Assembly: GCF_022605725.1 (NCBI RefSeq)
Contig: NC_065556.1
Coordinates: 28,379,140 to 28,443,139 of the forward strand
Reading direction: 5' to 3'
DNA length: 64,000 bases
Source: Anthonomus grandis grandis
Taxonomy: Eukaryota; Arthropoda; Insecta; Coleoptera; Curculionidae
Within the stretch, counting starts at the first letter, position 1, and every line of letters begins with the position of its first letter. The notes below the pieces were generated by a model that made no database searches, was not told where the DNA came from, and saw only the letters and a list, made by a program, of their open reading frames with translations. The translations under genes were made by a program, and so were the position numbers. Shown piece by piece: positions 24,656-37,195 of the stretch.

Positions 24656-25850
24656 TCGAATTATCGCGGACCTATCTAGTTCTCCATTTAAATCCTCTAA
24701 AGTTACTAGCCTTCCCGTCTAATAAAACCCGAAAACTTCAAAGAATCAATTCCATTTTGGCATGATAAACATCCCTTTCTGCAGAAAACCCTTTAACTTT
24801 GCATCAAGACTTTAAAAAGTAATCTAAATGCAACTGGAAAGTCGGAAAGAAAATAAGAAGCACCTTAGCCGGAAAGCCCCTTTAGCGATTCCGGGATAAT
24901 CTTAAGGTTGCCGCAGGTCGGGAAAAGTTAGAAGATAGAAGTTTCTCACGTTTATCTTTTAAGCGAGTAAAATTCTTAAATATGAGAAATTTTAATTGGA
25001 AAACTCTCCGTACAACTGGCTGCTGCAATCGGGGTGGTGGGAAACCCGATATGGCGATTGATTAATGAAACAGCGGGAGTCAAACGAGGGGTTTCCTGCG
25101 GGACACGTCGCGGTTTCGACTGCGAATGGGAATTATGTACGAAATTACCGCTTCGATGTGTACTACGGTCGTTTTGTTTCAGCTCTCGCCTGTCAAATTA
25201 CATATTCCGTTAACCGCAAAACTGCTATGTTGCAAGAGCCCTTTTTGTCTTTCCCAATAATTTTTTATGAGGATAATTGTCATATAACTGTATTGACTAC
25301 TTTGGATGCTATTTACAACAAATATACCAAGAAATTTCGATTGTCGTATGCAATTAAGTTATGCCTTATTATATTTGCTTTTTTAGTCAAGGTTGCAATT
25401 ATTGCAATTATTATATTTTTTGTGGGATATGAATTGAAAAATGAAAGATGTGAAGACAATTTATAGTAAAAAAACTGTGTGCAAGAAAACGTGAACATAA
25501 AAATATCACTAATTTAGGGCATATAAATAAAATACAGTTATAACTGTCAGTCAATTTTTAAATCAGCCTAAAATAACAGATTTCTGTTATTGTTGTCAGC
25601 CTCATTCTTTTTTCAGTTTTACTACTACCAAATAAGTTTTCTGCTCAGTTTTTTATAACTATAAACTTAACTTAGTTAAATCTATTATTGAAGCTTTGAC
25701 TGTAACGAGATCATGAAATATGTACAAAATTTATTTCTTTACAGGTCAAAAAAAATTAAAACCTATTTATTAGGGAAAAAGTCTATAATCTGTAAATTTT
25801 CTACATCACAAACTGAAGGCAAAATATTTATTTTCGCCAAAAACTATCAT
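24656..25850. other. Single-copy-looking island with a repeat-derived open frame
   Basis: 24660-25260 is GC-richer and non-repetitive. The 133-codon frame 25065-25466 has a hydrophobic C-terminal third, but that third coincides with a diverged copy of the ATCGTCGTATCCAATTAAGTTATGC segment, so I do not call it a gene. The rest is AT-rich with nothing recognisable. Confidence 0.45.
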
Positions 25851-28560
25851 TCAAATCCTCAATTTCTAATTTAAAACGACACCTAAACATGTAGCAGCCT
25901 TCAATTAAATTACCAGAACCTTATAATGATTCTAATAATTTATTAAAAATCGAGTTTAAATGTTTCGGCCGTTTTTGGTTTTATTCCGGATTATTGGAAT
26001 AATTTTCTAAATATTGACTATAAGAAAACCTAAGAATACAAATTCCTGGAATAATAATAAATTTACTACAAAAGCATGAAATAAAGTCAAATTTACAATA
26101 AGTTTTGATTTTATTCAACGGAGAATTTTATTCAAGGCATTTTAAATAATCTTTATACTTTAATTTAGTCAAATTTTGAATGTTAAAATGCCTCCAAAAT
26201 CGTGGAATAAAATTTAAAATTATTTAATTTCCATCAACGGTTATTTTATTATTCCATAGATGTCAAATTATTTTTAATTTTATTATGCGCTTTTGGAATA
26301 TTTTTTTCAATATTCCACGCATTTATAGATTAAATAAAGTGAACTTATAATAATGTGTTGAATTTGAAATAATGAATGAAATTCTAAATAATAAATTAAC
26401 TAATAAATTAATACTTCAATTAAATTATTAGAAGCTTATAATAATTTTAATAATTTATTAAAAATCGAGTTTAAATCTTTTGGGGTCCGTTTTTGGTTTC
26501 ATTTCGGATTTTTGAAATATTTTTTTAAATATTCCAGTCCTTCGAATTTGAATAAACCAAAGAATATAAATACCTTAAATATTAAAAAAAAATCTACAAA
26601 AGCATGGAATAAAGTCAAATTTACAATAATTTTTTATGTTATTTCACGCTTTTTGTATTTTTTTTTTGTATTTCCAACCCTTTGAAATAATATTTGATTT
26701 TATTCGACGGGAAATTTTTATAATATTCGAGACATTTTAAATAATTTTTATTCTTTAATTTAGTCAAATTCTAAATGTTAGAAATGTTGAAATGCGTCCA
26801 AAATCGTGAACTTATATCCAAAATTATTTAATTTCCATCAATGGTTATTTTAATATTCCATAAATGTCAAATAATTTTTAATTTTATTACGCGTCTTTGG
26901 AATATTTTTGTTTATATTTCAGGCATTTATAGATTAAATAAAGTGAACTTATATTAATGTGTTGAATTTGAAATAATGAATTAAATTAAATTCTAAATAA
27001 TAAATTAAAACTTCAATTAAATTACTAGAAACTTATAATGATTCTAATGATTTATTAAAAACCGAGTTAAAATCTTTCGGCCGTTCTTGGTATTATTTCG
27101 GATTTTTGGAATAATTTTTTAAATATTCGAATTTGAATAAACCAAAGGATATAAATGCCTTGAATATTAAAAAAATTACTACAAAAGGAAAAGGAAAGTT
27201 TACAATAATGACTTATCTTAGCTAAAACTAAATGGGCAATTAATTTTTAATGCAATTGACACGGCAATATTTTTTAAGGAGATTCATGGAAAAGTGTAAA
27301 GACAATAGCGAAAATAGGACAATTTAGAAAAAACTGGCTAGACTATAACCTTCTTTTTATAAATATTGCAAAAAAAAACATTATTAGTTTCTCTATAAAT
27401 AAAAGAGATCAGCCAGAATATTCTAAAAATAGCCTCAAAAATTACTATAAAATTAAAAAATTTGGGGGCTATTATTGACCATATATTGAATGACCATCTA
27501 GCGTTTGGAATTTGAACCAGCTGTTATTTCAACTATGGCCAGTCAAATATCAAAAGGTTTACGTTAAAAATATTGTCAAAGGTTGTACTTTTATGAGCAA
27601 AAATGAAAAATATTGAAAAAGGAATTAAGTCAAATTTACAATAATTTTTTATCTTATTTTAGGGTGTTTGTATTTTTTTTTAAATTTCCAATCCTTTAAA
27701 ATAATATTTCATTTTATTCGATGGGGTATTTTCATAATATTCGAAACATGTTAAATAATTTTTATTCTTTAATTTAGTCAAATTTTAAATGTTTGAAATG
27801 TTAAGATGCCTTCAAAATCGTGGAATAAAATCCAAAATTATTTAATTTTCATCAATGGTTATTTTATTGTTCCATAGATGTCAAATAATTTTTGATTTTA
27901 TTATGCGCCTTTAGAATATTTTTTTTAATATTCCAGGCATTTGTAGATTAAATAAAGTAAGCTTATAATAATGTGTTGAATTTGAAATAATGAATTAAAT
28001 TCTAAATAATAAATTAAAACATCAATTAAATTACTAATAGAAGCTTATAATGATTTATTAAAAACCGAGTTGAAATATTTTGGACGTTCTTGGTATTATT
28101 TCGGATTTTTGGAATAATTTTTTAAATATTCCCGTCATTCAAATTTGAATAAACCAAAGGATATAAATGCCTTGAATATTAAAAAAATTACTACAATAGC
28201 ATGGAATAAAGTCAAATTTACAATAATTTTTGATCTTATTCCACGCTTTTTGTATTTTTTTCTAAGTCTTTGAAATAATATTTGATTGTATTCGACAAGG
28301 CATTTTTTATAATATTCGAGGCATTTTAAATAATTATTATTCTCTAGTTTGTTCAAATTTGAAATATTTGAAATATTAAGAAATGCCTCCAAAAGCGTGG
28401 AATAAAATCAAAAACTATTTAATTTCCATCAACGGTTATTTTAGTATTCCATGTCAAATAATTTTTAATTTTATTATGCGCCTTTGGAATATTTTTTTTC
28501 AATATTCCAGATATTTATAGATTAAATAAAGTGAACTTAACAAATATTCTGTTTATTAAT
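25851..28560. repeat. AT-rich tandem repeat, about 520-600 bp unit, 4 copies
   Basis: TTCAATTAAATTA(C/T)(C/T)AGAA followed by TTATAATGATTC and TTTATTAAAAA(T/C)CGAG recurs near 25893, 26413, 27012 and 28022. The last interval is about 1009 bp because of an insertion at about 27190-27610. Within units, AAAAGCGTGGAATAAAATC-like words occur in both orientations (for example TTATTCCACGCTTTTTGTA), so each unit contains internal inverted repeats. There is no coding content except the inserted RT relic. Confidence 0.8.
27310..27615 (+). pseudogene. RT C-terminal relic inserted in the AT-rich array
   Basis: In + strand frames I read WLDYNLLFINIAKKNIISF followed by a KLKNLGAIIDHILNDHLAF-like stretch across frameshifts. 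The order W....L..NI.KT..I.FS ... K.LG..ID..L is typical of the segment downstream of the YxDD motif in non-LTR reverse transcriptases. It sits exactly where one array interval is lengthened, consistent with an insertion. It is short and degenerate, and the clade cannot be given. Confidence 0.5.
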
Positions 28561-29330
28561 CTATTTATTAATAATTTTAAATATTGTTGTTAAAAAAAGA
28601 CCTTTCCGGACTCGTTTTATCACTTATTTTAATTTTTTCTCAGTTAATGAATGTTTAATTCTATATTTTAATAAAGTTATTATTTGCATTTAATTATTTT
28701 TAGTGATTTTTAAATTAAAGCAAGTGCCGCAATAAAATTAATTAGGAAAATAAGTTTATTTACCATTTAACCATCTGGTAACTAACTAATTCTCCAACAA
28801 TCAACAGTAAACACCTTTTTTACCTACAAGAAAAATTAAACAATTAGTAATAAAAAATAAATAACAACAAATAATACATGACCATCATACCCATTTAAAT
28901 TATGCAAAATTTTAAGATAATTTGTAAATTTTCCAGACATTTCCGCTTTTTGTGCATTTTTTTAATGAAAATTTCAAGAAGTTTGTCATCCCTTAATAAC
29001 GTATTATGAAAAAACATATTTTTGGAGTCTATAGGGTACACATAAATAAATTCATAAAGGCCTTACTTTCCAAATATTCCTTATGCAATTTATAATAAAA
29101 ATATGGTTATCATATCCATTTAAGTTATGCAATTTTTTAAATTTATTATCAGATATTCAAGTCAAATTCTCTGATATTAATTGACTTTTTATTCAGCAAA
29201 AATCAAAAGTGAAATATTTATTTTTATATATTAATAAAATGCCTTATGCTATTCATAATAAACAGATGGACATCAAGTCAAGCATAATTTGAAATATTTT
29301 GTTTGAAAAAAGAAAATTAATTATTTGCAA
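28561..29330. other. AT-rich region with isolated AAGTTATGCA motifs
   Basis: ATCATACCCATTTAAATTATGC near 28882-28903 and ATCATATCCATTTAAGTTATGC near 29108-29130 are degenerate copies of the motif in the 16-24 kb region. No gene is visible. Confidence 0.45.
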
Positions 29331-30420
29331 ACTGTTTCGATGAACAATTTAAATGTAATATTAACTGAATCCATCCAAACATCCATTATAATTAAACCGG
29401 GTGGGTTTACATTGTTCTAGGAAATATTAAATTTCTCACTGATTTCAATACGCCAGCCCCCAGCTTTTCATTTAACTCCCGATCCGATATAATTGCCCTT
29501 TATATAAATAATATTTTAAATTTCCTACTGTACGTTTCAGTTAGATACATACATATTTCAAATGTCTTTTATGATTTTTCTTGCGAAAGGTCGGGCTAAA
29601 ATATTGCCACTTTGCTTAAGAGAAAGGTGCCTGATATATTGGGGCTTTTGCATCTGTTCTATTAAGGAAAAGTGGGTTTTAGTAAGAAGCTTTAAGTAAA
29701 ATGATAATCAGATTGATGTAATCAAATAGTTTAAAGCCCATTTAAGTTATGCATTTTTTTTTCAATGTTTTAATTACACTTTACTGGCCTGTGAGAACAG
29801 AAATCATCCCTATTCCAGAAAACCTTTTCAGACTAGACACCCTTAAATTAAATTTACTGCAAGAGAACAGCAACATTTGTCGCAATTTCTTCTCAGTTAC
29901 CTTCGTGGTTTATGTTGTTTAAATGGAATTTATGGCAACATTTTGCTTAATGATGGCAACTGTGTCGGAGGGATTATGAGCTGGCTGGGAAAGGATGAGC
30001 TCTAATTGAAGAAATCCAGAATTTATTTTGGACAAGTGAGAGTCATTAGAAGGAGATCTAGCCAGTTATCTCCCTAATCCAGAACTCTCTTTTTATGGTT
30101 TTTTTTTAAGTTAAAGTTTCATAAAAGAAACCCGAACAATGAAGAAAATCGAAGCAAAAACTGTTACTGAGCACTCAAGACACTTTTTTTGCGTGGAATT
30201 TCCAATTTATGCGGAAAAAAATGGAGCTTATAACAATAATGGGGAAAAGCTGTAAAAAACGCTTCGGCAAAGGCGTCGTAAAAAAAAGGGAATAAACTCA
30301 AATCCAGAAAGAGCGAAAAGCGTAATAACCGCAGGGTGGAAATATTGTAACCCCCTAAATTGGTATTCAAATATATGGGAATTCATAAAGTTTCCTTCTT
30401 CTTCCTTTTAAGAGATTACT
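29331..30420. other. Single-copy-looking non-coding region
   Basis: This region is GC-richer than its flanks, with no repeat unit and no recognisable protein in any frame. One AAGTTATGCA occurs near 29742-29751. Confidence 0.4.
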
Positions 30421-32089
30421 ACTACTATCTAATTAAAAAACTATAGAACTTTAAATATATAATTTGTGTCTAAGTAAAGAAATGTAAAAACTCAGATTTT
30501 ATTTTTTGGTTAACATCTTGGCCAAGATTCTTTATATTTCAAATTCAATGACGATGATATTTAAAAAGTTATTTGATACTTAATATAAATTCTTATAATC
30601 TTTAAGGCGTAAATTACGTAATTTCATTTTCTTTAATTTTTTACCAGTTTTTTTTCTCAACATTTTAAGAGGATTGCTCCAATTTTTTTCCATTATAAAG
30701 AAAAAAATTTTTTTAAAATATTTTCAGTTGAGTTTATTTCCTATATTTCTTTAAGGCAATATTATTGCATTAGCTAAAAATGCATACAAAATTATATAAG
30801 AGGGTTTCATAGTAAAATAACTACATAATCTATTACAAAAGTTGGTCTTATAAAAAATGCTGAATACCAATTTGCTATTTTTAATTTCTGTAATCGAATT
30901 CTTGATTTTGCCAATCCAAGTGTCTTTTTCGTAGTAATTTAATACCATTTTCCTTTGACTTTCAGTCATAAATTAACTTTTGTGTCAGTTTAAGGCCATT
31001 TCTTAGAAATTTAAAAAAAACTGTAACAATTGTAATATTTTCCAACTGTCTAAAGGAAGTATCTGGAAAAGCTATAAAACCGAAAAAATGTAGATTTCTG
31101 CTTTTGCCAGTTGCTGGGCATACAATACAATTTTTGTTAAAATTTTTTTTCAAATTTGAGGAGTTTGCACCACCAATTTTTTCTCTTATAACGAAAAACT
31201 TTTTATATCGTTTTAAACTTTTCAGTAGAAATTATTGGTTGCATTTCTTTCAGACAGTAAAAAAAACTTTTTGCAATGTTGTTGATTAAAGTTTTGTAGT
31301 CCTCTAATATACAAAATTAATATATAGGGGCTCGTAGTAAAGTAACTAGTGGATCATGATCTACGACAACATATATAGGGATCCGTAATATTTGTTCCTA
31401 TTATATCAAATGCTAAACACCAATTTGCTATTTTCAACTTCTGTAATCGATTTTTTTTTTCTCAGTTTATGTATAATTTTTCCTACTTTTTCACAGTAAT
31501 TTTTTGTCATCATTTTTCAGGAATATAAGGAAAACGTTAAAGTGCTTGAACAAATATTAATAATTAGCGACTGCCTGAGAAAATCCCAGAATTTTTCTAG
31601 AAAAGCTTTTTATTGACCTTTTGGTTGTTTTCCAAAAGAGTTTATTTCCTATAATTTTTCCGGATAATGAAAAACGTTTGGCAATAGCAGGGAATGTTAT
31701 TGGATTTTTTCCGGATTAAAATTTCTTTTTAGAAGTAAAAAAGAAAAACTGCGTAGAAAAACTAAAATTGCTTTCAAGTCAAAAGCATAATTTTCTTCTT
31801 TTTTTTTGATGTCGCATTATTCGTTTACCTGTATCGTTTACTCTTGTAATGCAATTTTTTTTTGGCAAATTTTGTTTTTCCTTTAATATTTTTATTACTC
31901 AATTATTTAATATGTATAGTTTCATTTTATTAATTTTTTTGTTTTTTTTTAATATCGCATTTTTGATTTTTTTTGACAGTGACAAATTTAAAAAATACTG
32001 ACAGTGGCAATTAATTAGCATTATTATTATTATTAAAATAATTAATTCAGGTGCTGTATCTTAGTTTGGTTTTAGTCAATTTCCACAAA
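30421..32089. other. AT-rich decayed repeats
   Basis: The segment CCAATTTGCTATTTTTAATT...CTGTAATCGA near 30868-30900 recurs as CCAATTTGCTATTTTCAACTTCTGTAATCGA near 31421-31452. A TATATAGGGG(A/C)TCGT word recurs near 31321, 31372 and 32639. These are remnants of an old duplication. No gene is visible. Confidence 0.4.
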
Positions 32090-32491
32090 AGCGGCGATAT
32101 TTACCGACTTTTACTAAGAGCACCTTTTTTATGTAAAAACCATAGGAACATCATAATCTAATGCCCGTTTGGGCAGGAATTAAAGTCTTAAAGAAATGGG
32201 CCTAAATTTACCAAATACCCCCCTGATTCTGAAGCCCCTAGTAAATATTTTTTTTATTTAGTAGGTTCAAAAGAATAAACGTCCTAACAATAATTTACCT
32301 CCCAAAATTGGTTGCGGTAGCTAAAGGAGTTTCGGAGCTATTAAAAAAAACTAGTTTTTAAAGGTTATTTTCAAAGAGCTCTAGCTCCCTGAGGAAGCTT
32401 TTCCGGACCCATGTTTATATAAACTTTTGTTTTTCTTTTGACGTTTTCTATCTGCCCTAGAAGTTTGTAACATGATCAACGGAACACCCTG
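32090..32491. mobile_element. Right-end fragment of a mariner-type element or MITE
   Basis: It ends in GGAACACCCTG followed by TA, the mirror image of the CAGGGTG ends found elsewhere here. Inward sequence includes GGGTCCGGAAAAGCTTCC as read on the minus strand, resembling long TIRs of insect Tc1-mariner elements. No matching left end is visible, so the element is truncated. The left limit is approximate. Confidence 0.5.
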
Positions 32492-32958
32492 TATATTATA
32501 GCAATCCATCCTGATCGTTTAAAAAAATACTAATAGAGGATCATTGTAGAAATCTACAAATATTTTTAAAATATATATAAGGGTTCGTAATTAAATAACT
32601 AGAGGTTCGTAATTCTTTGAAGACATTAAGAAATTAATATATAGGGGATCGTTTAGTAGAAGTTATAGTTTTCTATGGATCCATTGTCTTGCTAATGCTT
32701 TCAGCTATTCAAAATTATTAAAATAGTTCTACTGTGTGTGATAGAAAAGGTTTGACAAAAAGAATTGAGTTTTTCCAGTAAAGGTTAGTGTGTCATCTTA
32801 ACAATCTTTCCTAAAATTCATAATAAAAAATGTGATATTTTAGACCCATAAATTAAATTAAATCGAAATAAAATATTGCTTATCGCACAATATTTATTAA
32901 AAAAAAAAAGTTATCAAAGTCCTTTTTTAGGTCCAGGAATCGTAAAAATATGAAATAC
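32492..32958. other. AT-rich non-coding region
   Basis: It contains short repeats of the TATATAGGGGATCGT type (near 32575-32660) and no coding signal. Confidence 0.4.
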
Positions 32959-33270
32959 ATAATGTTTATTTATTTAGCATATTGCTAAATACAAGTACAA
33001 TAATATATATTATAATTTTTTAAAACATATTTACACTATCTTGATAAAACTAGTAAATATAAAAAGCAAAAATAAAAGTAAGCGAATAAATAATAAAAGA
33101 GCAAAATACAACGTTAAACTACACAAATATTAAAATTAGATATACCCTCTTAATAACAAGTTTAAATTCTCTTATATAACTACATTCCTTAATATTATTT
33201 GGTAACTTATTAAATTCGATTAATTATTTATAAAGAATAGAATTTATCATTTCGTTAAAATAGCATCTAT
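32959..33270 (-). pseudogene. 3' end of a non-LTR retrotransposon, minus strand
   Basis: Read on the minus strand from about 33267, the frame gives YFNEMINSILYK, a stop, then EFNKLPNNIKECSYIREF and KLVIKRVYL, ending at a stop at 33119-33121. The LP..IK......FK..LK.YL pattern is the usual C-terminal signature of jockey-like ORF2 proteins. The 3' UTR then runs to an AAATAAATAAAC-type tail at about 32960. One in-frame stop and the missing RT core show it is a dead, 5'-truncated copy. Confidence 0.62.
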
Positions 33271-33899
33271 AATAATAATTTGTTTATTTAGCATATTTGC
33301 TACATTCATGGTAACAAGGCAAGATTCGAGAAAACTACAAACTCATAATTGACAATATAAAATTAGAAACTATACTAAAATGTGTAAAAATAAAAAGGAC
33401 AAAGCAAGACAATTTAAACATATGCACTGATATAATTTAAAACGATACTAAGAAGTGTAAGAATAAAAGATACAAAGAAAGACAATTAAAATATAAAACA
33501 GTTACATATAATCTATGAAAAACAGTAAAAATTTCTTATAGATTCGAAAATTTTGAAAACCCCTCTTAAACTTGGAAATTGTAGAAAAAAAGGGCAAAAA
33601 TGTAGAATATTTTATGTTAATAATTTTCTTTTCTTAGATCCAAAAATTGAAGTAAATCAGGTGAAAACCGATATTTTAATTAATTTAGGAAAAAAAAACC
33701 TCCTTTGAGACCTACAACTCGTCAGAAATCGTAATTAAAAATAGCGAAACGGTGGTATTTCACTTATTTTATAATGAAAAAAAAAATATTTTAGACCCAA
33801 AAACCATAAAAAAAGACCAAAAACTGACGTAGTATTAAACTCGTTCTTAGACTATGGCTCTATAATATAAGATCTTCATATAGTTTAAAATAAAGTCAA
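33271..33899. other. AT-rich region with a second possible retroelement tail
   Basis: TTTGTTTATTTAGCATATTTGCTAC at about 33281 repeats the TTTATTTATTTAGCATATTGCTAA word at 32970. This suggests the 3' UTR of another minus-strand copy of the same element (about 33281-33560). The rest is AT-rich with no gene. Confidence 0.4.
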
Positions 33900-34984
33900 G
33901 TCCAGAAAAACATTATAATTGCACCCAAAAATAGGAATTGTCGCTCTAATTATTACACGCCTTAGTGAAAGTAAACGTCAAAGTCCACGGGTGGTCTGGA
34001 TAGCTAATAGAAATCCAAGGGGGGTGAAAGAAAAAGAAAAAACAAACCAAGAAGTTACCCCCCGGGGGGGTGGATTTTGCATCCGCTTGCTTTTGACACT
34101 GACAAAAACACACTTTTTCTCCACAAGAAGGGGCTCTGGCAACGCTTACAATTAATAATTCAGACTTTACGGCTGTAAATAGTCGATAAAATTATTAATG
34201 GCGGGTGATACAGTGGCCTCCGGGGTGGTAAATTACTTAATGGTTTCTCGCAAGTTGTATGGACCAGACGCCTTCTGCTAAAGACACTTTCACCGTCTAG
34301 TCACATTAATGGCATTGAACTGGACGAATGAAAAAACATCACTGAATTAAAGATGACATATGTGAGGTACATTTATCTAAAAAAAATTAAAACGATTTAA
34401 ATTTCAAATATTTACTTAAAAGCCGAGAAACTTCCCTTCCCTATCGGAAAGCCGTGCAATATTGCAGACATTTGGTTCAGCGTTATTGCGGGCCGTAGGG
34501 ATTTGCAGATTAGGAGAATTTCTGGAGGAATACGAAAAATGGGATAAGGAGAAATAATAAAAAGGGATGAAAAGGGAACATTTTATGTTGTTAAATTGAT
34601 ATTTACTCTCTCGGGTTTGCTCGGTAAATAACCGACTCGGTATGTTTATATAAGTGTTAGTGTTATGTCAGTTTAGGTTTGCGTACTACAACATGTTAAA
34701 ATTTAGGGCTTCATATAATAATAATTACAAAAAAAAATTGGGCAAACCCTTATAGGCAGTTGATACGCTTTATAAGTATCACTACTTAAAATGTTCATGG
34801 AAAAGGTTATTATAAAGGTCATTTATGTGAAAAATCGAATATTTATGTTCCAAGAAACTCTATTTTTAGACCGTTGTAATACCAGTACAACAGCTTATAT
34901 TAGAACTGAATAAATTAAGCAACATAGGAATAGTGACAATAATAATAACTCACGGATAATTTTAATAAAATTATTGTTGTGTAA
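33900..34984. other. Single-copy-looking non-coding region
   Basis: This GC-richer island (33930-34560) is followed by AT-rich sequence. The 78-codon frame 33919-34155 spans a C/G run and has no domain. Nothing else can be called. Confidence 0.4.
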
Positions 34985-37195
34985 ATTAAAAGAACAATTT
35001 TAAAATGAAATGCGGTAGAAGCTTAAAAAAAGTCGACATTTGACCCCTTTTTTGGCATCTGAGGTATAGGCATCATTGAGGATCGCTATGAAATTATGCT
35101 TCTCGTCTGCAATGGGTTTTATTATGTAGGAAAAGTTACATTTGCAGGCAATACAACGCATACATGGATCATGAAATGTGGTAGAACCTCTAAAATTTGA
35201 CTTTTGACCCCTTTTTGGGCATGAAAACTTATCTGAAAACCAGGAAACATTGACGATCGCTGTGAATTTATGTTTTTCGTCTGCAATGGGTTCAATTACG
35301 TAGGAAGAGTGACATTTTTAGACAATACAAGGCAAACATGGATCATTAAATGCGATAGAATCTCAAAAACTCCCCTTTTGGGAAGAAAGAATCTGGGGAT
35401 TTCATGGGAAAAAAGGGGTCTTTTTTCCCATGAAAACTTATCTGAGAACCAGGAATCCTTAACGATCGCTATGAAATTATGCTTCTCGTCTGCAATGGGT
35501 CTTATTATATACGAAAAATGATATTTCCAGGCAATACAAGGCAATCGTGGATCATGAAATGCGGTAGAATCTGAAAAAGTCCACTTTTGACCCCGTTTTT
35601 GCCATGAAAACCCATCTGAGGTTCAGGAATCACTGACGATCGCAATAAAATTATGCTTCTCGTCTACAATGGGTTTAATTACGTAGGAAAAGTGACATTT
35701 AGAGGCATCACAAAGCATACATGAACCATGAAATGCGGTAGAATCTGAAAAACTCCCCTTTTGACCCCTTTTTTCCCATGAAAACTTATCTGAGAACCAG
35801 GAATCCTTGACGATCGCTATAAAATTATGCTTCTCGCCTGCAAAGGGTTTTATTACTTAGGAAAAGTGATATTTCCAGTTAATACAAGGCATACATGGAC
35901 TATGAAATTGCGGTAGAATATCAAAAAGTCCACTTTTGACCCCTTTTTTGGCATGAAAACTGATCTGAGAACCAGGAATCATTAACGATCGCTATAAAAT
36001 TATGCTTTTTGTTTACAATGGATTTAATTACATAGAAAAAGTGATGTTTCCGGGCAATACAAGGAATACATGGACCATGAAATGCGGTAGAATTTGAAAA
36101 ACTCCACTTTTGACTCATTTTTTGTCATGAAAACACATCTGAGGTTCAGAAATCATTGACGATCGCTAAAAAATTATGCTCCTCGTCCACAATGGGCTTA
36201 ATTACGTAGGAAAAGTGACATTTCTAGGCAATACAAGGCATACGTGGATCATGAAATGCGGTAGAATCTCTAAAAGTCCACTTTTGATCTTTTTTTGTCA
36301 TGAAAAACACATCTGAGGTTCAGGAATCACTGACGATCGCTATATAATTATGCTTTTCGTCTGCAATGGGCTTAATTACGTAGGAAAAGTGACATTTCCA
36401 GGCAATACAAGGCATACATAAACCACGAAATGCGGTAGAATCTGTAAAGGTCCACTTTTGACTCCTTTTTTGCCCTGAAAACCCATCTGAGGTTCAGGAA
36501 TCATTGACGATCGCTATAAAATTATGGTTCTCGTTTGCAATAGGTTAAATTATGTAGAAAAAGTGATATTTTTAGGTCATACAAGGTATACATGAACCAT
36601 GAAATGCGGTAAAATCTCAAAAAGTCCACTTTTGACCCTTTTTTTGCCATGAAAACTTATCTGAGAACCAGGAATCATTGACGATCGCTATGAAATTATG
36701 CTTCTTATTTGCAATGGGTTTAATTACATAGGAAAAGTGATATTTTTAGGCAATCCAAGGCATACATGGAACATGAAATGAGGTAGAATCTCTAAAAGTC
36801 CACTTTTGACCCCTTTTTTGCCATGAAAACTTATCTGAGAACCAGGAATCATTCACGATCGCTATGAAATGATGCTTGTCGTCTGCAATAGGCTTAATTA
36901 CGTTAAAAAAGTAACATTTACTGGCAATACAAGGCATACATAAACCATCAAATGCGGTAGAATCTCAAAAAATCCACTTTTTGTCATGAAAGCCCATCTG
37001 AGGTTCAGGAATCATTGAGGATCGCTATGAAATTATGTTTCTCGTTTGCAGTAGGTTTAATTATGTAAGGAAAGTAACATTTACAGGCAATACAAAGCAT
37101 ACATGGACCATGAAATGCGGTTGAATCTCAAAAAGTCCACTTTTGACCCCTTTTTTGGCATGAAAACCCATCTAAGATCCAGGAATCTAGTGAAA
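34985..37195. repeat. 174-bp satellite array, about 12-13 monomers (second branch)
   Basis: The anchor GATCGCTAT is at 35081, 35255, 35464, 35638, 35812, 35987, 36161, 36335, 36509, 36683, 36857 and 37020. The period is 174 except for one long unit (209, with an extra GGGAAGAAAGAATC segment) and one short unit (163). The monomer has GAAATGCGGTAGAATCT, TCCACTTTTGACCCC, GACGATCGCTATAAAATTATG, TCGTCTGCAATGGG and AATTACGTAGGAAAAGTGA. It aligns over its full length with the 11.7-15.1 kb monomer. Open frames on either strand here (35270-35521, 35296-35544, 35921-36118, 36746-36937) are repeat translations. Confidence 0.95.

Noticed and set aside
25065..25466. 133-codon frame with a hydrophobic C-terminus, a possible small membrane protein
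   Set aside because: The hydrophobic part overlaps a degenerate copy of the ATCGTCGTATCC...AAGTTATGC repeat. There is no domain, splice signal or start context.
25735..25750. Possible recursive splice site, pyrimidine tract followed by ACAG|GTCAAA
   Set aside because: The donor half (GTCAAA) is a poor match to GTAAGT; a single weak site is not enough.
35270..37000. Open frames on both strands in the 35-37 kb array
   Set aside because: They are translations of the 174-bp unit and recur in each monomer.
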